Assembly (NCBI GenBank): GCA_028095005.1
Contig: CM051460.1
Location: forward strand, 287,162,238 to 287,226,237
Source: Rhynchospora pubera
Lineage: Eukaryota > Streptophyta > Magnoliopsida > Poales > Cyperaceae
Direction of reading: 5' to 3'
Length of the DNA: 64,000 nucleotides
Part shown: positions 12,315-23,600 of the stretch, in pieces
Layout: every line of letters starts with the position of its first letter
Numbering within the stretch: position 1 is the first letter of the stretch
The notes under the pieces: model-generated
What the model was told of the DNA's origin: nothing
Database searches by the model: none
The model's input: only the letters and a program-made list of their open reading frames with translations
Made by a program: the position numbers and the translations under genes

Positions 12315-13855
12315 TGATCGGAGGTAAAATCTAGGTCAAATTAAACCTCAATCTAATCTAATGCAGTATAGCTTGAGGATCGAATCCACAGGGACGGTTA
12401 TTCTAAACTTTAGACTTTAAGTAATTTAGTTCAATTAATCTAGGGGTAAACAAGTCAAAAAGTTGATTAATTAATTAAAAGGATTGAATTTAAACTAAAA
12501 GAATTAATTCTAAATTCTAATTAATGTCTAAATTACTCTAAATATTAAGGAAAAGATCTAAACTCGAATTAAGGACTTAAACTAGGGTCAATTGATCGGG
12601 TTCCACTTCCAGGCACTATCCTGGCGGGTCGACAGGTTTTCTGGCGGGTCGACAGGATTTCTGGCGGGTCGACAGGATTCCTGACGGGTCGCCAGAACAG
12701 TACGACAATTCAGTTTTATTAGTTTCTAAGTTCTCTAAGTTCAGGTTTTTGGCTTAAACTTTGGTCCAAATACTAACTCTCGTTCTTGATTTGGTATTAC
12801 TAAGTTTTAACCTCTAAACCTCCCTAAAACCCTAAGTTTCAACTCTCGTTTCTTGGCTTAAGTTTAAGGGTTTGCCTTAACTATTCGGTAGGATATCCTA
12901 GATCTCTCGATCTTAGGAGGGAATAAACCTCTCGGCTAAGTTCCGGTTTCACCTTTTGGGTATACTAACTATCCTAAGGTTTGAGAATAGAAATTGTTTT
13001 GAGATTAGGGTTCTATTTGCTTAATCTACGAGGTCAGGCCTAACCAAGTGAGCAAACCTTCAAATCAATTCAATTCAATTCACAATTTCAGCAAATAAAC
13101 TCAAGTAAAGCAAAGCAACTTAGAAAAATTAGAAAACTAAATCAAACTTCATTAATCTACCAAGTCATGGTTCCCTACAATTGCCCCTAAACTAAACTAC
13201 TCACTAAAAGTCATACTAAGCATAAAGATAAAAGGTTTCAGCAAACTAAACATCAAAGACAGAAAATAGAGAAAGTTTACAACAAGAAACAACAGCAAAC
13301 AACTCTCAGCCTGTTTTCTGGCGGGTCGACAGGAGGCAGCTGGGGGATACTTCTGCTATCTCTTCTCGAATTCTCTCTCTCTAAACTGACTTGTCTCTTT
13401 CTGGAGCTCTCCCTATGTTTAAATAACTCTCAAAGGCGGTTCCCATAGGTGGAGATCATGTCTGGTTCGTCCAAGAATAGAGAAAGTGCTCTGCCAGAAA
13501 TATCTCTCCAAATTGGGCAGGTCGGTTTATGTCTGGCGGGGTCGACAGGAATCCTGGCGGGTCGCCTGGAATCCTGGCGGGTCGTCTGAAATCCTGGCGG
13601 GTCGCCAGAACAGGGGACTTGTCTGGTTTGACCCTGTTCCTTTGCTCCAGTCGCTTGGACTCTGATTTGCTCCGCTTGAACACTGCCTTGGGCCCAATTT
13701 TGCTCCAAATCATCACTGAACCTGAAATTAGACAAGGGCAAATAGCAGTACCATATTTCTAACCTAAATTGCATAAAATCTAACTAAAACACAAACATTT
13801 AATTGAAATTAAGGCCTAAAAGGGTTGAATATTTCGATGTGAAACCCGCCTATCA
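12315..13855 (-). mobile_element. Athila-type solo LTR
   Basis: 1541 bp from TGATCGG to CCTATCA on the plus strand, flanked by perfect 5-bp duplications CACTA (12310-12314 and 13856-13860). It therefore inserted as a full element and was reduced by LTR-LTR recombination. It is the only full-length copy of this LTR here and defines the true ends of the truncated copies at 15312 and 26527. It carries three arrays of the 20-bp palindromic repeat: 4 units at 12620-12697, 1 at 13316-13333 and 4 at 13532-13613. In minus orientation a TATA-like TTATTTAAAC lies near 13425. Confidence 0.92.
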
Positions 13856-13948
13856 CACTATAGTTGATATTATTACAAATAAATTATTCATTTAAAAAAG
13901 TAAAGATAAAAACAAATTCAAGTATTCAGCTATGCACAAGTATAAATC

Positions 13949-14215
13949 GGAAAATTTTTATCAATGACAAAAATGCTCCTAACAATTTTAAAAAAGACAA
14001 AACACACTCAGAAATTTTAAAAAGAGCACAGCTATAGCGGTAATTGGACTGCCGTAATACCTCAGCCCTATAGCGGCAATAGCATTACCGCTATAGGCCT
14101 TTTTTTTCTTTTCGGACGAACGGACTGACACAAAGGCAGAGAAAGAAAAGTGCTTTTTTCTTTGGACTGTTCCGCTATAGCGGCAAAGCCTTTACCGCTA
14201 TAGGGGTTTTTTTTT
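13949..14215 (+). repeat. MULE left terminal inverted repeat
   Basis: About 270 bp, with the reverse complement at 43044-43362. The inner part holds short palindromes of the type CTATAGCGGC...ACCGCTATAG, separated by T-rich and A-rich runs. Confidence 0.88.
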
Positions 14216-14278
14216 TGCTAACTTCTCTGTTGCATTTTGATTTTTTGTCCAGGGGAGTTAATGTGGTGGTTGAGAGGA

Positions 14279-15200
14279 GGGAAATTTACGTAGCCCAAAA
14301 AAATTAATGTGGTGATTGTTTTTTTGTTCACAGTTTAAGCAATTCACCTTGTCTTTGTAGCCTTTACCGCTCCTTTTGTTTGTTCGGCCGAGAGAGAAGA
14401 AAGAAAGAAAGAGAGAAAGAGAAAGAAAGAAAGAGAGAAAGAGAAAGAAGAGAAAAGGAAAAGAAGAAGAAGAGAAAGGAGAGGAGAGGCGCGGCAGCCA
14501 TAGGAAGAGAGAAAGAAGGGGAGGTGAGACACGCAAGGAGTCGGTTCGGAACGAGATATCGACAACCGGCAAGCGGTAACCGGTAACGACTCGATTAATG
14601 AAATGTAGTTTTTTGTTTAATTTTAAATATTAAATATTGAATGTAAATTGTATATGTGTATATGAATTTAATTAAAAGGGTGAATTCATGGTACTCGATT
14701 AGTAAATTGTTTGTTCGTGCAATTTTTTTACGGTACTCGATTAAAAGGGTGAATTCATGGTAAATTATTTGTTCATGGTACTCGATTATTAAATGCATGT
14801 TGCCTCTTTGGATTGATCCGAATAAAAATAATAATGCGAATGAAAATTTTCAGCATAATTGCAAATTACGCTTGTTGCCTCTTTTGGTAAATGTATTGGA
14901 AATTTATGGAAAATTTTGGATTTTTTTTTTGGTAATAGGATAAGCCTATGTTTAACATAGATTGTTTGTACATAAGTTTAATTTTTTTTATGATGTAAGT
15001 GAATTTCCATGCATGTCATGTAGCATTCACAATTAAATGCGTGTTTGTTATATAAAAAAAAAGTTTGGAAAACAAAAAAAAAGGAAGTATAGTCATATGT
15101 GGGTAGTTTTTGACAATATATTATTTTATAATTTACAAATCACTGAGAAATGAGTTTAATTTTTTAATAATAATATTTCGGAAAAAATAATTTGATAAAA
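14279..15200 (+). repeat. MULE segment A, copy 1
   Basis: 922 bp that recur directly at 37626-38524 on the far side of the Athila insertion with few substitutions. Copy 1 has one extra block of about 22 bp in its GA-rich tract (14390-14480). The Lys/Glu/Arg-rich frames across the tract are low-complexity artefacts. Confidence 0.85.
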
Positions 15201-15311
15201 CATTATATTCATCCTATCAATGCAACAACATCTTTTTTTCTAAATCCTGAAAAAAAAAAACAACTACAATCTTACCTTGCACATGTTAGGCGGGCACAAA
15301 TCGCACCCGTG
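15201..15311 (-). repeat. Inverted fragment B of the same MULE
   Basis: Reverse complement of about 42285-42393, including the last codons and the splice donor of the captured phosphatase exon. It is joined to segment A at TTGATAAAA|CATTATATTC and to the Athila LTR at CACCCGTG|TTCAAGCG. Confidence 0.85.
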
Positions 15312-16656
15312 TTCAAGCGACTGGAGCAAAGGAACAGGGTCAAACCAGACAAGTCCCCTGTTCTGGCGACCCGCCAGGATTTCAGACGACCCGCCAGGAT
15401 TCCAGGCGACCCGCCAGGATTCCTGTCGACCCCGCCAGACATAAACCGACCTGCCCAATTTGGAGAGATATTTCTGGCAGAGCACTTTCTCTATTCTTGG
15501 ACGAACCAGACATGATCTCCACCTATGGGAACCGCCTTTGAGAGTTATTTAAACATAGGGAGAGCTCCAGAAAGAGACAAGTCAGTTTAGAGAGAGAGAA
15601 TTCGAGAAGAGATAGCAGAAGTATCCCCCAGCTGCCTCCTGTCGACCCGCCAGGATCTCTGGCGACCCGCCAGAAAACAGGCTGAGAGTTGTTTGTTGTT
15701 GTTTCTTGTTGTAAACTTTCTCTATTTTCTGTCTTTGATGTTTAGTTTGCTGAAACCTTTTATCTTTATGCTTAGTATGACTTTTAGTGAGTAGTTTAGT
15801 TTAGGGGCAATTGTAGGGAACCATGAGTTGGTAGATTAATGAAGTTTGATTTAGTTTTCTAATTTTTCTAAGTTGCTTTACTTTACTTGAGTTTATTTGC
15901 TGAAATTGTGAATTGAATTGAATTGATTTGAAGGTTTGCTCACTTGGTTAGGTCTGACCTCGTAGATTAAGCAAATAGAACCCTAATCTCAAAACAATTT
16001 CTATTCTCAAACCTTAGGATAGTTAGTATACCCAAAAGGTGAAACCGGAACTTAGCCGAGAGGTTTATTCCCTCCTAAGATCGAGAGATCTAGGATATCC
16101 TACCGAATAGTTAAGGCAAACCCTTAAACTTAAGCCAAGAAACGAGAGTTGAAACTTAGGGTTTTAGGGAGGTTTAGAGGTTAAAACTTAGTAATACCAA
16201 ATCAAGAACGAAAGTTAGTATTTGGACCAGAGTTTAAGCCAAAAACCTGAACTTAGAGAACTTAGAAACTAATAAAACTGAATTGTCGTACTGTTCTGGC
16301 GACCCGCCAGAAATCCTGTCGACCCGCCAGAAAACCTGTCGACCCGCCAGGATAGTGCCTGGAAGTGGAACCCGATCAATTGACCCTAGTTTAAGTCCTT
16401 AATTCGAGTTTAGATCTTTTCCTTAATATTTAGAGTAATTTAGACATTAATTAGAATTTAGAATTAATTCTTTTAGTTTAAATTCAATCCTTTTAATTAA
16501 TTAATCAACTTTTTGACTTGTTTACCCCTAGATTAATTGAACTAAATTACTTAAAGTCTAAAGTTTAGAATAACCGTCCCTGTGGATTCGATCCTCAAGC
16601 TATACTGCATTAGATTAGATTGAGGTTTAATTTGACCTAGGTTTTACCTCCGATCA
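15312..16656 (+). repeat. Athila LTR copy, inverted and truncated
   Basis: It matches the solo LTR in reverse, starts inside U3 and ends exactly at CCGATCA. A 19-bp deletion between two CAAGCG repeats lies at its left edge. Repeat arrays: 4 units at 15361-15441, 2 at 15641-15676 and 3 at 16295-16353. The sequence after it, AATTTGTCCCCAAACTT, is the reverse complement of the element's polypurine tract, not a PBS. Confidence 0.85.
15543..15553 (+). promoter_or_regulatory. TATA-like box in the Athila LTR
   Basis: TTATTTAAACA precedes a purine-rich leader. It supports the reading that the LTR is transcribed toward CCGATCA, so the copy at 26527-27909 is in normal orientation for the minus-strand element and this copy is inverted. 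Confidence 0.45.
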
Positions 16657-18081
16657 AATTTGTCCCCAAACTTAAACTTGCTTGTCCCTAAGCAACAATT
16701 CAAACTTAGAAAGATAGTTTAGGACTTAATTGCAATTCAATGGTTGGTTTCCTAAGCCTAAGAAGGGTCCTTAGCATAATTAACATCAAAATTTGAGCAA
16801 CTTCAAAATTGAGCATGTCAAAACAATTTTTCAAAATTCAATTTCAAACAATTTTAGTCCAAGTGACCATGACTTTATACAAACAATTCTCGAAACAATT
16901 GACCTTCATTGATCATGACTTTCCCCGTCTTTCTTTAATTCCAATTGGTTTTCAAGTTCCTAAAATTTGCATTAACAATCAAGACACGGGATCACACCCT
17001 CCCATCACAAACGTTAGCCCAACAAATTCAATCAAGCAAGAGTTAAGACAATTCACCTTTACAATTAAACTTAAAGATACATTTTGCTCCTGGGGCAAGG
17101 AGATTTTTCCCGAGGCGGAGAAGTCAGCCAGATAAAAGCGGATTTAACTTTAGAGGATTTTTCCTCTTTATTTCTCTTTTTTTTTATACCATGAATCTCT
17201 TTCTGTTTCTTACCCATGGTTTATGGAGTTCTTTTAATCCGCTAGTACCTATAGCTTCCTACAGTGTCCATGGCACTGCACCACTTTTTAGTTCACCTTT
17301 TTATTTTGTTTTCGATTTTTCTGATTTTTTTTTATAATATTTAATTAAAAACAATGTGACATTTCATTAACTCTTGCCAAACAATCCTTTGTTGAATCTC
17401 GATTTTGTGTTGCAAGAATCGATCTAAGGGCATTTCGGGTATTCAATTTTAAATGTGGATGCCAAATAAACCGAAATCTAAAATTTCAATGCAAACTTTA
17501 AAATCTTAAAACTCAATTGAACTTAAAGAACTACGAGACAAGTCATGCTCAATGCTTTTCAATTGTTTTTAATCCTTGAATGCATCAAGTTAGGTCAAAT
17601 TCAAATGCAGATTTTCAAATTTCAATTTCAAGTCATACTCATTTCTTAATTTGCTCAAATTTCAATCCTAATCATTGCTAATTATCTCCTTAAACTATCT
17701 AAGTGCAAATTATATGAATTTACCATGCATTATTTACAAATCTAAATGAAAAAGCTCAAGCCAATTTTTCAGGCGACCCCGCCAGGATCCTGGCGGGTCC
17801 GCTTGAATTTGTCCCGAGAGTAGTGCAAAGGGGATTTATTCCTGGCGGGTCACCATGATTTCTGGCGGGTCGCCAGAAATGGTCCCGAGAGTTAACATTC
17901 CTACATGCAATGATGCAATTTCCTAGATACATGTGCATTTCCATCAAATTTTCAAATTTTCCTCCCCAAACTTGTTCAATTGCATCCAACAAACACAAAC
18001 AAACAGAATTTAAAAGAGAAAAACAAAGGAAAAGTGAAGGAAACTCACAAATTGTCGTGCCGACCTTCCGGTCATCAAATC
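16657..18081 (-). other. Athila 3' non-coding region and polypurine tract
   Basis: AT-rich stretch between the second ORF and the 3' LTR. The polypurine tract AAGTTTGGGGAC is next to 16657. A repeat array lies at 17771-17893. Plus-strand frames such as 16809-17135 show no coding features. Confidence 0.7.
17771..17893 (-). repeat. Palindromic repeat array in the 3' region, with a head-to-head pair
   Basis: Two groups of the 20-bp unit, each followed by a GTCCCGAGAG tail. The first two units face each other around GGATCC (17785-17790), giving a 30-bp near-perfect palindrome (13 of 15 pairs). Confidence 0.85.
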
Positions 18082-19596
18082 TCACTGAGGCGGTGGAGGT
18101 GGCGGCTGTCCATAGATCGGGAAGAACCAATCATACATCTCGTTCACCCGTCCACGAGCCACCTCATTCTCTCTTTCGTGTTGGAGGAGGAGGTTGATGT
18201 CTCGCCTTGCCTCCACTTGTTCCTTCTCAATTGCATCGCACTTGTCACTTATCCTCCTTCCTAACTCGATCGATTCATTCGAGAGGCGAGCTAGGTTGTT
18301 GAAACTAGCACAAAGAGATGCATAGTTGAACTCTTCTTGTGGCGGTGCATAGGAAGATGAACCACCCGCATCAAACCCTCCTTGAGGCATGGCATAGGGC
18401 GGCATTTGGTACGGTGGCATCCCGTACTGGCCAAACGGCTGCGGCCCTTGCTCTTCTTCTTGCACATGCTCTTGCGGTGGTGGTTGCATAGGAGCATCAG
18501 GTATGTCCGCTCCTTCGTTGGGCTCGGGTAGTAGCCATGTGTATCGATCTCCAAACCTAAAATTGTCATTAAGTGGCAGTGGCACGGGCTCTCTAACTTC
18601 ATTCTTCCACGCCCAAGGTCCATCATCCGGACCTACTAAGAACCCAATCTGCCTCAAGTACTTTGCATCCATTAGAGAAGGAGCAGTACACTCGGTCAGA
18701 TCCTCAAGACGTGCCAAAGGGATACCATTCATCTCAGCAAGATAGGTCACATACCCTCCAATGGTAACTTGTCCTTCTCCCTTTCTTCTCAATTTCGCAA
18801 TCCCTTCCCAGTACTTCATCATCATCACTCCCAAATCCAGCTTGGAGTAATTTGCAACTCCATACAACATCCATGTCAATACCATGAACTCTTCCTTCCT
18901 AATCTTTCAAGAAGACTCACCTCTTGCAAACAAAGTGTTGCTAAGGGCCCTCTGCATTATCCGAATGACAGGATGCTGGATGAACTTTCCTTTTGGTTGC
19001 TCTCCCGCCTTGCCCGTGTCTCCAGAAATTTGCCCCCAAAGATTGCTCGAGTATTTTCCTTTGTACTCTCCACCGGGCGTGAATCCCATATACTCGCACA
19101 ATTCCAGGGCATCAGTCTCATAATCGGTATCAAGGAGACGGTACCTCATCACAAACACCTCATCCTCTTCTTGAACGGACAAAGAAGCTAGAAACTCAAC
19201 CGTGAGCCTCTTGTAGGCAGGCCTCTTGATATCCCAGAACTTCCTCATAATCCCCCCTTTTTCAGATATGGCTAGAAACTGTTCCAAAATCCCTATCTTC
19301 TCCAGAATGTCCAAGTCTACGGCTCGGGTGTTCTCAATCCTCTTGCTGCTGAAATATGCTATGGCATCGGCCATCTTTTGTGAGTCAGCAATGATTGGCC
19401 CGACCACATCCTCTTCTTCTTCCATATATTCAGATCCAGACTGAGAAGCGGAGCGGGTCGCGGATTGAGAGGCTTCAGAACTTGACGGTGAAGGGGTAGG
19501 ATCATGGGTTCTCTTTCGAGAGGAACTAGCACCGGTAACAGCGGAGCGGAGGCGCTTCGCCATGCTACCGATGGTAGGGTTCTTGGCACGAGGCAT
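18082..19596 (-). pseudogene. Athila second ORF (ATHILA ORF-1/env-position protein), one nonsense codon
   Basis: One continuous frame of 505 codons including the stop, interrupted by a single TGA at 18907-18909 between ESS and KIRKEEF. The frame is otherwise kept, so the track shows two frames (229 and 267 aa). The N-terminus (MPRAKNPTIGSMAKRLRSAV) is basic and Ser-rich, then acidic; the middle has GFTPGGEYKGKYSSNLWG and NTLFARGE, the type of sequence found in the Pfam ATHILA family; the C-terminal third is Pro/Gln-rich with a coiled-coil-like Glu/Arg stretch and ends in a run of prolines. It lies after pol on the same strand, where Athila elements carry their extra ORF, whose function is not established. 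I see no transmembrane segment, so calling it an envelope protein would be unsupported. Confidence 0.75.
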
Positions 19597-19633
19597 GAAT
19601 GAAATTGGCTAAGGTTTAGCTTTCAGGAAGGTT

Positions 19634-19743
19634 TCTGGCGGGTCGCCTGGCTTCCTGGCGGGTCGCCAGAAATCGTTTGGAAATGAGGGTGGTTCGGGAC
19701 AGATCCTGGCGGGTCGCCTGGTTTTCTGGCGGGTCGCCAGAAA
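19634..19743 (-). repeat. Palindromic repeat array, spacer
   Basis: Two pairs of the 20-bp unit separated by about 30 bp, next to the start of the second ORF. Confidence 0.85.
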
Positions 19744-20210
19744 CTGAGTTGATATGGGTTTTGCGGTTTTTTCGAGAAATTCGCGGTAACGGAAGGTTTT
19801 CGAAAGTTGAACAAGTGAATTTTTGAGAGTAGGGAAGGGATTACCTTGGAAATTGAAGCGAAACGGCGAAGGTCCGAGAGAGAGAAGCGGGTTGGTGGTG
19901 CCGCGGTGAAATCCAAGGGAGAGGGTTGAAATTGACGGCGTAGACAAGCTCTCGGGGTGGAGACGACGCGAGGGGTAGTCTCCGTTCGTCGAGAGGTGGT
20001 CGGAAATGGTGGCTCGCGTGGTTTGGCTTGGTTTCGGCGGGTCCGATCGAGAGAGGGAGAGAAAGAGTCGAAAGAGGGAGAGGGGTCGGGTAGAGAGAGA
20101 GAGAGAGAGGGAGAGATAGGGGTTTAATGGGTTGAGTCAGTTACAAAACGCGTAACGGGTCAAACGGGTCGCAACATGGTCAGTTATTAGGGTTCTTGCC
20201 GACATGAGTT

Positions 20211-20369
20211 CTGGCGGGTCGCCAGAAATCGTCCCGACAGCCCCCATTTAGCCTCTTTTTCTGGCGGGTCGCCAGGATTTCTGGCGGGTCGCCAGAAATC
20301 ATCCTGAGAACCATGTTTTCGCCTTTCTCTCTGGCGGGTCGCCTGAAACTCTGGCGGGTCCGCCTGGAT
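20211..20369 (-). repeat. Palindromic repeat array, spacer after pol
   Basis: Five units in three clusters. Two clusters end in CCAGAAAT followed by CGTCCCGA or CATCCTGAGA, the shared tail. Confidence 0.85.
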
Positions 20370-20634
20370 GCATTTTTCACCTAAATCAACCACAGAATAA
20401 ACCATTTAAATCCTAATTTTTTTGTATTTTTCGTATTTTCTAATTTTTTTGTGTTTTCTCAATTTTTCAACGCAAGTAAATAAATTGAAATAAAATAAAT
20501 CATAAAATTTAAAATAAAACCCTTGGGTTGCCTCTCAAGAAGCGCTCGTTTAAGGTCTCGAGCTCGACCCCTCATATCTACGTCTCTTCGGGTCTCGGAT
20601 CAACGAGTGATTTCGAGACCAATTCTTCCTCCGC

Positions 20635-23600
20635 TTATCCTTGGATGTAAAGCTTGAGGCGCTGCCCATTCACAGTGAAATAGCTCCCATCATTTCCCCA
20701 TAGCTCAACCGCTCCATAAGGATAAACTTTTTTCACTCGAAACGGTCCAGACCATCTTGATTTAAGCTTGCCTGGAAATAGCCTCAACCTTGAATTGAAA
20801 AGTAGGACCATGTTTCCTTCCTTGAGCACTCTCCGTTGGATATGTTTATCATGCCACTTCTTCGTTCGCTCTTTGTACAACCGAGCATTCTCATAAGCAT
20901 CCAAACGGATCTCATCTAACTCGTGCAAATCCAGAATTCGCTTCTCTCCTGCAGCTTGAGCATCCCAATTGATTGTCTTGACTGCCCAATAAGCCTTGTG
21001 CTCTAGTTCCACCGGTAAGTGACAAACCTTCCCATAGATCAACTTGAAAGGACTCATTCCTATTGGAGTTTTGTAGGCAGTTCGATATGCCCAAAGTGTT
21101 TCGTCTAGCTTCAACGCCCAATCCTTCCTCGTGCTACCCACCGTCTTTTGCAAAATATTTTTGATCTCTCTATTCGACACCTCAACTTGACCACTGGTTT
21201 GTGGATGATAAGGTGTAGCAACTTTGTGAGTAACACCATATTTTCTCAAGAGATTATCAAACTGTCGATTTATGAAATGCTTTCCTCCATCGCTTATGAC
21301 AACTCTTGGAATCCCAAATCGGGGAAAGATCACCTTATTGAAGAGTTTCTTCACCGTGGCTGAGTCGGCATGCTTGCTTGGAATTGCTTCTACCCACTTG
21401 GACACATAATCAACGGCTACAAGGATGAATTCATACCCAAGGGAAGGCGGAAATGGTCCCATGAAGTCCACTCCCCAAACATCAAATATCTCAACTTCAA
21501 GCACCGGATTTTGAGGCATTTGTTGTCTTTGAGAAATGTTCCCTGTCCTTTGGCATTGATCACATTTGAGAACAAAGGCTCTTGCATCCTTGAAAATCGA
21601 TGGCCAATAGAAACCGGATTGAAGCACCTTCGAGGCGGTTTTGTCGGTGGAAGCATGTCCTCCATAAGCGGACGAATGGCACTGGTAAAGAATATCTTCA
21701 ACTTCCTCTAGGGGCACGCATCTTCGAAACATACCATCTACTCCTCTCTTCCACAAGAACGGGTCATCCCAATAGTAATACTTTGAATCGGCTCGGAACT
21801 TCTTGAATTGCTGGGACGAATACCCATGAGGCTTGATTCCGCTTGCCAGAAAATTCGCGAAATCTGCATACCAAGGTACTCTGGCGGGTCCGCCTGGATC
21901 CTGGCGGGTCGCCTGGAGGTGGACGCGCCTGGCTGGTCTGTCAGGATGAGTCCTGGCGGGTCGCCAGGATTCCTGGCGGGTTGCCAGAAATTGTGCCGAG
22001 AGCAGCTGCTCGCCTGGTAAATCATCGTTTATGGGCATCAATTGGTCCTCCGTCTTCTCCACTTGAATCCTAGACAAATGATCTGCAACTAGGTTCTCCG
22101 TGCCCTTCTTGTCTTTGATTTCTATGTCGAATTCTTGAAGTAAGAGCACCCATCGGATCAAGCGGGGTTTGGTGTCCTTCTTAGTCATGAGATACTTGAT
22201 GGCAGCATGGTCGGTATAGACAATCACCTTCGATCCAACAAGATATGATCTGAATTTGTCCAATGCATACACTATGGAAAGCAACTCCTTTTCGGTGGTG
22301 GTATAGTTCACTTGAGCCGCATCTAAGACTTTGCTCGCATAGTATATGGCATAAGGTTTTTTGTCACGCCTCTGTCCCAAAACTGCTCCGATTGCATAAT
22401 CGCTTGCATCGCACATCAACTCAAAAGGTAATGTCCAATCGGGCGGTTGGAGAATGGGTGCTACCACCAAAGCTTCCTTAATCCTGCGAAAGGCATCAAC
22501 ACAATCATCATCAAAGTCAAATTCAACATCTTTCATAGTGAGATTAGTTAATGGTTTTGCAATTTTAGAGAAATCTTTAATGAACCGCCGGTAAAAACCG
22601 GCATGACCCAAGAAGCTTCGAATGTCTCTAACGCATGTTGGTTGCCTCAACTTCTCAATGACTTCCACTTTCGCTTTGTCAACCGAGATCCCTTGAGACG
22701 AAATCACGTGGCCAAGTACCACCCCCTCGCGAACCATGAAGTGACATTTCTCCCAATTTAACACTAGATTCACCTCTTCACACCGTTTCAACACCTTAAC
22801 CAAGTTGGCTAAGCAATGATCGAATGTTGTACCATAGACCGAAAAATCATCCATGAACACTTCCATGTCTTTTTCAATGAAATCGGAGAATATCGCCATC
22901 ATAGCTCTTTGGGAAGTGGCTGGGGCGTTACACAACCCAAATGGCATCCTTCGGTATGCGTAGGTACCATATGGGCATGTAAAGGTTGTCTTCTCTTGGT
23001 CGCTTGGATGAATGGGGATTTGGAAGAACCCGGAATACCCATCCAAATAGCAAAAATAGGAATGATTGGCTAGTCTCTCCAAGAGTTGATCAACAAATGG
23101 AAGGGGAAAATGGTCTTTTCTCGTGGCGGTGTTGAGCTTTCGATAATCAATGCACATCCTCCAACCCGTGACCACTCGAGTTTGGATTAACTCATTCTTG
23201 TCGTCCTTCACCACCGTAGTACCTCCCTTCTTAGGCACCACATGAACCGGACTAACCCACTTGGAGTCGGAAATCGGATTAATGATCCCGGCTTCAAGTA
23301 GCTTGAGAACTTCTTTCTTCACCACCTCCTTCAAGGTTGGATTTAATCTTCTTTGATGCTCAATGGTTGGCTTGCAATCTTCTTCCATGAGAATCCGATG
23401 AGTACAAATGCTCGGATCTAGGCCTTTCAAATCATCAATCGAGTAACCAATAGTCTTACGATGGGATCGCAATTCCTTCAAAAGTTTCTCAATTTCTTCG
23501 CTGCTTAGATGCGCACTTACTATCACCGGATATGTCTCATCAGGCCCCAGGTATTGGTACTGGAGATTGGAGGGCAAAGGCTTCAGATTCAACTTCGGTT

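Larger units (their letters stand above)
19597..20634 (-). other. Athila spacer between pol and the second ORF
   Basis: Holds repeat arrays at 19634-19743 and 20211-20369 and, on the minus strand, a CT-rich tract at about 20040-20115 that resembles a plant 5' leader. It may serve a separate transcript of the second ORF. The 112-aa frame at 19609-19947 is mostly translated repeat. Confidence 0.6.

Noticed and set aside
13430..13774. 86- to 114-aa frames in the solo LTR and in 15192-15515 and 27738-27956
   Set aside because: They are translated palindrome arrays within LTRs; all three are non-coding copies of one region.
14376..14586. Lys/Glu/Arg-rich frames, also at 37723-37911
   Set aside because: Translation of a GA-rich low-complexity tract in MULE segment A.
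16809..17135. 108-aa plus-strand frame
   Set aside because: Antisense to the 3' non-coding part of the Athila element; no recognisable domain.
18907..18909. TGA recoding (readthrough) in the Athila second ORF and at 41467
   Set aside because: Two stops with similar following bases are weak evidence; simple CpG-type mutation explains both.
18082..19596. Calling the second Athila ORF a viral envelope
   Set aside because: No signal peptide or membrane segment is visible; the position alone does not support it.
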